Assembly (NCBI GenBank): GCA_044375275.1
Contig: JBILMZ010000176.1
Span: 1 to 7,308 of the forward strand
DNA length: 7,308 nucleotides
Origin: SZUA-430 sp044375275
GTDB lineage: Bacteria > Pseudomonadota > Alphaproteobacteria > Micropepsales > Micropepsaceae
Direction of reading: 5' to 3'
Shown here piece by piece: positions 1 through 6,132 of this stretch. The position numbers were made by a program, and so were the translations under genes. Within the stretch, counting starts at the first letter, position 1; every line of letters begins with the position of its first letter. The notes beneath the pieces are model-generated. The model had not been told where the DNA came from, did no database searches, and saw only the letters and a list, made by a program, of their open reading frames with translations.

Positions 1-896
1 GTGCCGTCAAACCGCCGGATTTCCCAGATGCCGGTTGGCGACGTGACGTTGATTTCAGTCATGTAGTCACCGATGACGTCGATGCCGGTGAACAGAAGTC
101 CGCGTCTTTTCAATTCGGGCGCGATCCGGTTGCAGATTTCCTGCTCCCTCGCGGTGAGCTGTGTCTTCTCAGGTCTTCCACCCACATGCATGTTCGAACG
201 CGCCTCTCCTTTCGCGGGGACGCGGTTGATGGCACCAACCGGTTCTCCGTCGACGAGGATGATGCGTTTGTCACCTTGGCGAACTTGTGGCACGTACCTC
301 TGAACAACCATTGGTTCTTTCACAAAGTTTGCAAAGAATTCGAGGATCGTGTTCAGATTTTCATCTTCCTGGCGGATCCGGAAAACACCGCTTCCACCGT
401 TGCCGTAGAGCGGTTTTACAACGATTTCCCCGTGCTCTGCCCGGAAAGCCCGGATCGTTTCCGGGTCGCTCGTGACCAGTGTCGGGGGCATGAGGTCGGG
501 ATATTCTGTTACAAATATCTTTTCGGGAGAGTTTCGAACCCAGTAGGGATCATTGACGACCATCACGCGCTTCGGCAGGCGCTCGAGCATGTGGGTGGTG
601 GTGATGTAGCCCATGTCAAAGGGTGGATCCTGGCGCAGCAGGACAACGTCCATGGTTGCGAGGTCCAGAGGCTGGGCGGGACCCAGCGTGAAGTGGTTGC
701 CCCGTTCGTTTCGAACCTGGAGCTCGTGTGCGCGCGCCGCGATGACCGTCTCGCCCCGTTGCACCAGAGCCTTTGGCAAATGGTACCAAAGCCTGTGACC
801 CCGATTCTGGGCCTCGAGCGCGAGGGCAAAAGTCGAGTCCCCCCCGATGTCGATCCGGTCGATCGGGTCCATCTGAATGGCTACGGCAAGAGGCAT
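1..896 (-). CDS. gshB: Glutathione synthetase, 3' end beyond the window
   Basis: The product joins gamma-glutamylcysteine and glycine using ATP, the second step of glutathione synthesis in the cytosol. Reading the minus strand from the ATG at 896 gives 298 uninterrupted residues to the window edge; family members are about 315 residues, so only some 15-20 C-terminal residues are missing. Visible family blocks are the N-terminal AIQMDPIDRI...DSTFALALEAQ (residues 6-30), RQDPPFDMGY (88-97), NDPYWVRNSPEK (115-126), the ATP-grasp loop KPLYGNGGSGVF (161-172), GDKRIIL (209-214 region), RSNMHVGG (233-240) and GIDVIGDYMTEINVTSPTG (271-289), whose E and N are expected metal/ATP ligands. The start fits the family N terminus; the Shine-Dalgarno is weak (GGGA about 12 bases upstream). 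It lies 63 bases after the SirB1-family gene on the same strand with no visible terminator between them, so it is probably the last visible member of that operon. Identification is very secure. Confidence 0.97.
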   Translation of the reverse strand, partial: MPLAVAIQMDPIDRIDIGGDSTFALALEAQNRGHRLWYHLPKALVQRGETVIAARAHELQVRNERGNHFTLGPAQPLDLATMDVVLLRQDPPFDMGYITTTHMLERLPKRVMVVNDPYWVRNSPEKIFVTEYPDLMPPTLVTSDPETIRAFRAEHGEIVVKPLYGNGGSGVFRIRQEDENLNTILEFFANFVKEPMVVQRYVPQVRQGDKRIILVDGEPVGAINRVPAKGEARSNMHVGGRPEKTQLTAREQEICNRIAPELKRRGLLFTGIDVIGDYMTEINVTSPTGIWEIRRFDG

Positions 897-959
897 CGGT
901 TTGTCATTTCCCAGCGAAGGATCGCAACTTAGTTTGGGACAGGATGCGGCGCAACAGCG

Positions 960-1793
960 CTAGTTCAAGCGACGCCGCAGGCTTGCCAATGCAAAGGCTG
1001 CTTCACGGCCCGCCGTCTGTTCCGTGCCGGCCAGGGAGACGCAACTCTGGGCCGCATGAATGGCGTTCCTGAGCTTGCCCACCGCTTCATTGGCGCGCGA
1101 GAGATCAAGCCAGAGTTCCGGTTGACGCGGCGACACCATGACCATTCGCTCTGCAATGGCGAGTGACCGCTGCATGTCCTTCCCGGCCAGCGCCCTGGAG
1201 CGGATGTTGTTCAGAAGCCGCAAGAGCACTTCACGCCTCCCGACGGGCCCGTACTCTGTTGTCGGCATGTTGTGGGACGGCGCCCAGGGCCGCAGTTCGT
1301 CGGCGTTCAGCACAACGCCGCCATTGAACGGATCGATGATCTTGGCCTGCTCTGCGTCACCAACCTGAAGCAGGAAATGCCCTGGCGTATTCAGTCCCTG
1401 CGCCTTTGCCCCAAGCCTGTGCGCGATTTCCAGATACAATATGCCAAGCGCCACCGGCAGTCCGCGGCGCCGGTCAATCACGCGAATGAGGTCTGCATTC
1501 TGCGGATCATCAAATGTCTCGTGATCCCCCGCATAGCCATGCCGGTTGGAGATGGTATCCGAGAGAATGCGCGCCATGGCCTCGGTTTCCGACATGCCCC
1601 GGCGCAGCGCCGGAATGCGCTCCCGCGCATCGGCCTCGATCTGGTCGAGATGCTGGAGATAGGGTGTCAGGTCGATCGCCGGATGGTCGAGAGCCGACAA
1701 ATAGAGCCCGGCGCGACCAATCTGGATGGCGCTGTCGTCCACCTGACCGACGGCCTTGATCTTCTCAAGGTAGTGTTCCGGACCCTGAATCAT
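960..1793 (-). CDS. SirB1-family protein (transglutaminase-like core plus TPR)
   Basis: A 277-residue protein matching the SirB1/YchA family: a degenerate transglutaminase-like core (about residues 70-180) followed by a TPR-like helical region (about 188-275). Core signatures are NADLIRVIDRRRGLPVALGILYLEIAHRLG (split here as residues 99-128), PGHFL (137-141, His139) and IIDPFNGG (152-159, Asp154). The position where an active transglutaminase would carry its nucleophilic cysteine lies in GLPVALG and holds no Cys; the only cysteine is Cys251 in the TPR part. This absence is, as I recall, usual in SirB1 proteins, so a non-enzymatic or binding role is more likely than cross-linking. The biochemical function of the family is not established. 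There is no signal peptide, so it should be cytosolic. The ATG at 1793 follows the BON lipoprotein stop by 18 bases, with a modest AGG 7 bases upstream, which indicates the same operon. Confidence 0.9.
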   Translation of the reverse strand: MIQGPEHYLEKIKAVGQVDDSAIQIGRAGLYLSALDHPAIDLTPYLQHLDQIEADARERIPALRRGMSETEAMARILSDTISNRHGYAGDHETFDDPQNADLIRVIDRRRGLPVALGILYLEIAHRLGAKAQGLNTPGHFLLQVGDAEQAKIIDPFNGGVVLNADELRPWAPSHNMPTTEYGPVGRREVLLRLLNNIRSRALAGKDMQRSLAIAERMVMVSPRQPELWLDLSRANEAVGKLRNAIHAAQSCVSLAGTEQTAGREAAFALASLRRRLN

Positions 1794-1811
1794 CGCTCAA
1801 CCTGTTCCAAG

Positions 1812-2417
1812 CTATTCTGCCTGGTCCTGGGACGCCAGGCGATCCTGCCGGTTGGACGCGCGCCTTGGATCGTCCTTCATGATCACATAGCTCACAACCT
1901 GACGGGCCTCGGACACTGACTTCGCATAATCCATCACCCGCTCAAGTTCCTCGCGGTTCTGGGCGATGCCGTTGAGATAGATGATGCCGTTTTCCGTATC
2001 GATGGCGTAGTTGGAGTCGCGGATCTCCGAGTCACCGATGATGAGGGCGCGCAGCCGAGCCGTAATCCAGCGGTCCCGTGCGGCTTCGACCAGTCCCGTC
2101 TCGGTGGTCACTTCAATATCGTTCACGACTTCCTTCACGGCGGGAATTGTCCATGCGATCCGGGTCACCTTCTGACGGTCTGCCTGCGCAGGAACCGTTC
2201 CCGTAATGTGCAGGCGCCCCTCGATCACCGTCGAGTTGACGTTTGCAAACAGCGCGCCGCTTTCGCCGATGAGGCGAGCGTTGAACTCGGTCTGGATGTT
2301 CAGGTCATCAACCGCCGCGAGGAAGTTCCTTTCCTGCGGATTGAACTGAATGCCGACACAACCGGCCAGTTGAACCGACAGTGCCAGTACCAAAATGCGC
2401 CCGTTGAACCAGGACAT
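1812..2417 (-). CDS. BON-domain lipoprotein (DolP/YraP/OsmY-like)
   Basis: A 201-residue predicted outer-membrane lipoprotein. The N terminus has one Arg, a hydrophobic stretch (residues 8-18) and a lipobox L17-A18-G19-C20, so cleavage before Cys20 and lipidation are expected. Two BON domains follow: the first at about 35-104 (VIEGRLHITGTVPAQADR ... VKEVVNDIEV) and the second at about 114-181 (GIIYLNGIAQNREELERV ... ARQVVSYVIM). The tail (182-201) is charged and probably disordered. Tandem BON domains on a lipoprotein are the layout of E. coli DolP (YraP), which binds anionic phospholipid and supports outer-membrane integrity; functional equivalence is inferred. Placement just after yraN also matches the enterobacterial neighbourhood, although there diaA lies between. 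The ATG abuts the yraN stop (TGAATG) and has a strong GGAGGG 5 bases upstream. The family call is secure; the precise orthology is moderate. Confidence 0.92.
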   Translation of the reverse strand: MSWFNGRILVLALSVQLAGCVGIQFNPQERNFLAAVDDLNIQTEFNARLIGESGALFANVNSTVIEGRLHITGTVPAQADRQKVTRIAWTIPAVKEVVNDIEVTTETGLVEAARDRWITARLRALIIGDSEIRDSNYAIDTENGIIYLNGIAQNREELERVMDYAKSVSEARQVVSYVIMKDDPRRASNRQDRLASQDQAE

Positions 2418-2792
2418 TCACGCCCTCCATGCATCCCTGATATGGCGAGGCCATCCGGACTCTGCCAGTACGATGAGGTCATAACGGCGCGGCAGCCTGC
2501 CCAAACCGGGCTTTCGCGCGCAAAACTGCCGCGCTGCCGTCTCGACCCTGCCCTTCTTCACATCCGTCACTGATGTGATGGCATTGCCAATGGTTCCGCG
2601 TGTCCTGACCTCAACGAAGACGATTGTGGCGGGCGAGTGCCAATACGGCGTTAACGCGACAACATCGAGTTCGCCGCCGCGGGCCCGGAACTGGCGGGCC
2701 AAAATCCTGTAGCCTTTCAGGCGCAACCACGAGGACGCCAGCCACTCGGCGGCGGTCCCTCTTGCCCTTGCCTGCTCACGCTGAAGCCTCAT
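2418..2792 (-). CDS. yraN: YraN family protein (UPF0102, nuclease-like fold)
   Basis: A 124-residue protein of the YraN/UPF0102 family, which has a restriction-endonuclease-like fold and no settled function. Visible features are the N-terminal helix with GTAAEWLASSWLRLKGY (residues 12-28, conserved E16), RARGGELDVVAL (36-47, E41 and D43), and the core strand IVFVEVRTR (57-65, E61 and R63). These acidic residues form the expected PD-(D/E)XK-like metal site, with R63 where many nucleases have lysine. Length matches the usual size of about 120. The reading frame is open upstream to 2873, but the family N terminus begins at the ATG at 2792, which overlaps the end of rsmI by 17 bases; the Shine-Dalgarno there is weak (AGAAG), so translation probably depends on ribosomes finishing rsmI. 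The stop abuts the next gene. An rsmI-yraN pairing is widely conserved in Proteobacteria. Confidence 0.94.
   Translation of the reverse strand: MRLQREQARARGTAAEWLASSWLRLKGYRILARQFRARGGELDVVALTPYWHSPATIVFVEVRTRGTIGNAITSVTDVKKGRVETAARQFCARKPGLGRLPRRYDLIVLAESGWPRHIRDAWRA
2423..2428 (-). promoter_or_regulatory. Shine-Dalgarno GGAGGG of the BON lipoprotein gene
   Basis: GGAGGG lies inside the last codons of yraN, 5 bases before the ATG at 2417. It is the strongest ribosome binding site in the left operon, while yraN upstream has a weak one. This suggests the lipoprotein is made in greater amount than YraN from the same message. Confidence 0.7.
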
Positions 2793-3693
2793 TCTTCTGC
2801 TTAAGAACCAAGGCTCTCGCGTACACCGTCCGCCGTGGCAGTCCCAGCGCGGCCGCCACGATGGCTGCAGCATCCTTCACCGGATGCGCAAGCATCGCCT
2901 CGGCCAAGCGGGCATCCACCTGGGCTTCAGTGCCAGCGTCTCCTTCGACTAACGATTCCGGCGAAGGAGGCGCAACGAGAACCACGATCTCTCCCCTGAT
3001 TTCAGGTGCGGCCTCGTACTGTTCAATCAAGGCAGAAAGTTGGCAGCGCCGGATGTCCTCGTGCAGCTTGGTGAGCTCCCTGGCAACGCACGCATCACGA
3101 TTGCCCAGAACGGCTTCCAGGTCCTTCAGGCAATCGACAAGCCTTGATGGTGCTTCATAGAATATCAGTGTCGCCGGAACCTGGTGCAGGTCACGAATCG
3201 CTCTCCTGCGCTCATTCGATTTCGCAGGCAGAAAACCTGCAAACATAAAACGGTCGGCAGGCAATGCCGACGCTGTCAGCGCCGCGATGGCAGCCGAGGC
3301 ACCCGGAACCGGAAAGACGGCGAAGCCGGCGGAGGTCGCGCTTGCCACGAGGGATCCTCCCGGATCCGAAATCAGGGGTGAGCCTGCATCGCTCACAAGC
3401 GCCACACTCAGCCCCTGTCGCAGCTCTTCCACAATCCGGTCGTCCGCTGCCTTCGCATTGTGCTCGCGGTATGAGTGCATCGGGCGTGCGATTGCATGCA
3501 TGGCGAGAAGCTTGGCCGTAACCCTGGTGTCCTCGGCATACAGCCGGTCGGCGCCTGACAAAACATCCAGCGCGCGGAGTGTAATGTCGCGTGCATTTCC
3601 TATCGGAGTCGCGACCAGGTAGAGCCCGGGAGCCAGCGCCCCGCCGGATTTACTTCGGGCGGGCCGGGCGTTAAGCTTGTGGTCTTCACTCAT
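2776..3693 (-). CDS. rsmI: 16S rRNA (cytidine-1402-2'-O)-methyltransferase RsmI
   Basis: RsmI uses S-adenosylmethionine to 2'-O-methylate C1402 of 16S rRNA in the ribosomal P site, fine-tuning decoding. The 305-residue product carries the tetrapyrrole-methylase-type fold and family blocks in order: LYLVATPIGNARDITLRAL (residues 24-42), AEDTRVTAKLL (53-63), SDAGSPLISDPG (101-112; Ser where Thr is more usual), PVPGASAAIAAL (128-139), FAGFLPAKSNERR (151-163), IFYEAPSRL (177-185) and ARELTKLHE (204-212). The C terminus, with KDAAAIVAAALGLPRRTVY (273-291), is the small helix-turn-helix-like tail found in RsmI. A basic N-terminal extension of about 22 residues precedes the core. The ATG at 3693 is directly preceded by an in-frame TGA, so no earlier start is possible; I see no clear Shine-Dalgarno. 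It is the first gene of the left operon and diverges from the LpoA-like gene. Confidence 0.97.
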   Translation of the reverse strand: MSEDHKLNARPARSKSGGALAPGLYLVATPIGNARDITLRALDVLSGADRLYAEDTRVTAKLLAMHAIARPMHSYREHNAKAADDRIVEELRQGLSVALVSDAGSPLISDPGGSLVASATSAGFAVFPVPGASAAIAALTASALPADRFMFAGFLPAKSNERRRAIRDLHQVPATLIFYEAPSRLVDCLKDLEAVLGNRDACVARELTKLHEDIRRCQLSALIEQYEAAPEIRGEIVVLVAPPSPESLVEGDAGTEAQVDARLAEAMLAHPVKDAAAIVAAALGLPRRTVYARALVLKQKNEASA

Positions 3694-3717
3694 TCAGTGC
3701 TGCCGCAAAAGGGATTC
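3694..3717. promoter_or_regulatory. Very short divergent spacer between rsmI and the LpoA-like gene
   Basis: Only 24 bases separate the two divergent start codons chosen here. That cannot hold two complete sigma70-type promoters with leaders, so promoters for both genes should lie partly inside the opposite coding sequence. I found no convincing -35/-10 pair by eye. The spacer contains AAAAGGGA just before the plus-strand ATG, which could be a weak ribosome binding site with a short 3-base spacer. The regulatory role is inferred from layout alone. Confidence 0.35.
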
Positions 3718-4974
3718 ATGCCTGTGACATCTTCATTGATCGCTCGTGCTCCATCTCGCGCTGCACGGACAGTCTGGACCGCCTTGCTGCTGGTTGTCAC
3801 GGGCCTGTTCCTTACCGGCTGCGAGACTGTCTCCCTGTTTGGAGAGGATGCGAAGCCGAGCGTCAAGGCTCCCAAGCCAATGACAGTCGTTACTACACAA
3901 CCCAGCACGCCGAACGTCGCGCCGCCCGTGCCCGTTGCCGGCCAGGTGCGCATAGCGGTGCTGTTGCCGTTTTCCCATCCCGACAAGAATACACGCGCGG
4001 TCGCTCAGTCTCTTCTTGATGCCGCGCAGATGGCGATGTTCGACATGGGCGCGAAGTCCATGGTCCTGATCCCGCAGGACACAGGTACGTCCACGGAATC
4101 CGCATCGGCGGCCGCGACAGCGGTCATCGACAAGGGCGCAGAGCTCATACTCGGTCCGCTTCTTGCCAATGACGTGAGCGCGGTTGCTCCGGTGGCGCGC
4201 GCCCGCAATGTTCCCATCATCGCTTTTTCCTCTGACCGGACGGTCGCCGGTGATGGCGTATTCCTCCTGAGCTTCCTGCCTGAGCAGGAGGTAAGCCGCG
4301 TCGTGAGCTATGCGGCTTCTCAGGGACGCAACAAGTTTGTCGCTCTCGTGCCTTCAACACCCTATGGCAAGCGCGTCGAAGAAGCCTTCCGCAATTCGGT
4401 AATGCAGATGGGCCGGGAAGTCCTGTCCGTGCAGACCTATGAGCCGAATGCGCAAGCCCTGGAGCCTGCCGTCAAGGCGGTCGCCAAGCTGGGCTTCGAC
4501 GCGATTTTCCTGCCGGTAGGTGGCGTCATGCTGAGGAGCCTTGGCCCGATCCTGACAGTGAATGGCGTGGATGCACGCAAGGTCAAGTTCTTGGGTACTG
4601 GCTTGTGGGACGAACCGGCGACGGCTCGCGAGGTTTCCCTTGCAGGCGGCTGGTTTGCACTTCCTCCGCAGGAGCAGCGTGCGAATTTCATTACACGCTA
4701 TCAGCAGCTTTATGCTTCCAAACCGCCAAAAATTGCATCGCTTGCGTACGACGCCATTGCGTTGGCAGCCACGCTGTCGAGCGGGCGTCCCGGTCAGCGC
4801 TACACACGGTCCTCAATTGCGGATCCAAACGGCTTTGCCGGAATTGATGGCATCTTCCGGTTCCGATCCGATGGCATGACCGAGCGCGGGCTTGCCGTCT
4901 ACGAGATCTCGCAATCCGGGCAACCGCTGGTGGCCAGTCCTGCTGCCAGTACTTTCCAGTCGCCGGGCTTCTGA
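3718..4974 (+). CDS. LpoA-like lipoprotein (penicillin-binding protein activator, periplasmic-binding fold)
   Basis: A 418-residue predicted lipoprotein. After a basic N terminus (R10, R14, R17) comes a hydrophobic segment (19-32) and a lipobox L32-T33-G34-C35. A Pro/Val/Thr-rich linker (about 47-75) leads to one type-1 periplasmic-binding (Leu/Ile/Val-receptor-like) domain from VRIAVLLPFS (77-86) to about 400, with AELILGPLLANDVSAVAP (141-158), IIAFSSDRTVAG (167-178), YGKRVEEAF (216-224) and SLAYDAIALAA (341-351). This matches the C-terminal domain of LpoA, which stimulates penicillin-binding protein 1A in E. coli; alphaproteobacterial homologues are annotated as PBP activators, but an amino-acid-binding role cannot be excluded. 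The N-terminal TPR domain of enterobacterial LpoA is absent. An in-frame GTG at 3679 would extend into rsmI; the ATG at 3718 gives a more normal signal sequence. The gene sits beside rsmI and yraN, as lpoA does in enterobacteria, and its stop is 3 bases from that of hemW. Confidence 0.88.
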   Translation: MPVTSSLIARAPSRAARTVWTALLLVVTGLFLTGCETVSLFGEDAKPSVKAPKPMTVVTTQPSTPNVAPPVPVAGQVRIAVLLPFSHPDKNTRAVAQSLLDAAQMAMFDMGAKSMVLIPQDTGTSTESASAAATAVIDKGAELILGPLLANDVSAVAPVARARNVPIIAFSSDRTVAGDGVFLLSFLPEQEVSRVVSYAASQGRNKFVALVPSTPYGKRVEEAFRNSVMQMGREVLSVQTYEPNAQALEPAVKAVAKLGFDAIFLPVGGVMLRSLGPILTVNGVDARKVKFLGTGLWDEPATAREVSLAGGWFALPPQEQRANFITRYQQLYASKPPKIASLAYDAIALAATLSSGRPGQRYTRSSIADPNGFAGIDGIFRFRSDGMTERGLAVYEISQSGQPLVASPAASTFQSPGF

Positions 4975-4978
4975 GCCC
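4965..4978. terminator. Small hairpin across the convergent stop codons (weak candidate)
   Basis: GGGCT, a 4-base TCTG loop and AGCCC form a perfect 5-base-pair stem spanning the stop of the LpoA-like gene and touching the last base of the hemW stop codon. It is GC-rich and symmetrical, so it would form in transcripts of both strands. There is no T tract on either side, so an intrinsic terminator is not demonstrated, and a stem this short can arise by chance. Confidence 0.2.
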
Positions 4979-6132
4979 TAAACCAGCAGCGCCTTCAGAA
5001 TGGCGTTCAATACAAGGCGACCTGAATTGGTGGTCGCGATTGTCTTGCCGTCGAACGTCAGGAGGTCGCGCGTGACCATCGCGGCAATGCGCTCGCGTAA
5101 GAGCGAATGTCCACATTTGCCTTCAAGCCAGTTCAGGTCGACCCCCTCACGCAACCTTAGCCCCATGAGCAGCGCTTCCGAGAACTGTTCCTCCAGGCTC
5201 ACGGGCTCCCATTTCTGGACCCCTTGCCCCTCGGCATCGACACGCTCCAGCCAACGCTCAGGGCTTCTTTCGGTTTCTGTCGCGGTTCGCTGCCCAGCGA
5301 TCGAGATCCGCCCGTGCGCGCCTGGACCTATGCCGACATAGTCGCCATAGCGCCAATACAGCTGATTGTGGCGCGACTCTTCACCTGGCCTTGCATGATT
5401 CGAGATTTCGTAAGCCGGAAGGCCCGCGGCTTCCATGCGTTCCTGCGTATGCTCAAACATTGCCGATGCGAGATCCGGGTCGAGTTCCTTCATCAGCCCG
5501 CGCGCGAGTGCCGCGTGGAATGGCGTGCCTTCCTCGTAGGTGAGCTGATAGAGCGAATAGTGCGAACAGCCTACGGCCAGCGCCTGTTCCAACTCTGATG
5601 CCCATCCTTCCAGTGACTGACCCGGACGCGCGTAGATCAGATCGAAGGACACGCGATCGAACACGCTCCGGGCAAGTTCAACGGCACGCATGGCTTCGTC
5701 AACCGAATGCAATCGCCCCAGGGCTCGCAGATCGCTGTCATTGAGTGCCTGCACGCCGAGCGAGACGCGATTGACGCCTGCGGACCGATAGGCGTGAAAG
5801 CGGTCGGCCTCGGCGCTGGTCGGATTTGCTTCCAGCGCGATCTCGATGCCTTTGGAGAACCCAAAACGTTTCTCTGCATGGTCGATGACAGACTGGACAC
5901 AACTACCCGGCATCAATGACGGTGTACCCCCGCCAAAGAATATCGAGTCCAGGCGCGGCATTGCGTCCATGCGAGAAGCGATGGCGTCGAGTTCACGGAC
6001 GAGAGCGGCGCCATATGCCTGCTCGTCGATTTTCGACCGAACGTGACTGTTGAAGTCGCAATAGGGGCATTTCGACAGGCAGAAGGGCCAATGGACGTAG
6101 AGGCCAAAACCCTTTGCCCCGGTGTCAGCCAA
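4978..6132 (-). CDS. hemW: HemW, radical SAM haem chaperone (coproporphyrinogen oxidase-like)
   Basis: HemW is a radical-SAM relative of HemN that binds haem and is thought to deliver it to respiratory proteins. Numbering from the TTG at 6132 (384 residues), the iron-sulfur cluster motif is C18-x3-C22-x2-C25 followed by D-F, the HemW form rather than the CxC of HemN. GGGTPS (67-72) is the SAM-binding glycine motif, and the haem-binding HNxxYW motif is present as HNQLYW (255-260), followed by GDYVGIGPGAHG. The C-terminal HemN-type helical domain (EEQFSEALLMGLRLREGVD) is complete. The frame is open to a GTG at 6162, which would add 10 residues but has no ribosome binding site. The TTG has GGAGG 6 bases upstream and overlaps the rdgB stop by 8 bases (TTGGCTGA), so I prefer it. 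It is the last gene of rph-rdgB-hemW and is often misannotated as HemN. Confidence 0.96.
   Translation of the reverse strand: MADTGAKGFGLYVHWPFCLSKCPYCDFNSHVRSKIDEQAYGAALVRELDAIASRMDAMPRLDSIFFGGGTPSLMPGSCVQSVIDHAEKRFGFSKGIEIALEANPTSAEADRFHAYRSAGVNRVSLGVQALNDSDLRALGRLHSVDEAMRAVELARSVFDRVSFDLIYARPGQSLEGWASELEQALAVGCSHYSLYQLTYEEGTPFHAALARGLMKELDPDLASAMFEHTQERMEAAGLPAYEISNHARPGEESRHNQLYWRYGDYVGIGPGAHGRISIAGQRTATETERSPERWLERVDAEGQGVQKWEPVSLEEQFSEALLMGLRLREGVDLNWLEGKCGHSLLRERIAAMVTRDLLTFDGKTIATTNSGRLVLNAILKALLV

Noticed and set aside
839..845. Seven-G run near the start of gshB as a possible phase-variable site
   Set aside because: It encodes part of the conserved IGGDST segment and is too short to be notable in a GC-rich genome.
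186..932. 248-codon plus-strand open frame opposite gshB
   Set aside because: It is the complement of a conserved, full glutathione synthetase and its translation resembles no family; antisense frames stay open easily at this GC content.
1272..1919. 215-codon plus-strand open frame opposite the SirB1-family and BON genes
   Set aside because: It crosses the boundary between two real genes on the other strand and has no recognisable protein features.
2793..2873. N-terminal extension of YraN by 27 residues
   Set aside because: It is a second frame of rsmI with no family similarity; the ATG at 2792 gives the expected length and N terminus.
2208..3160. Plus-strand open frames opposite the BON gene, yraN and rsmI
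   Set aside because: They mirror conserved genes and are rich in Arg, Ser and Pro, the usual composition of antisense frames.
4691..5116. 141-codon minus-strand frame spanning the end of the LpoA-like gene and hemW
   Set aside because: It runs across the junction of two secure genes in the wrong frame and shows no family motif.
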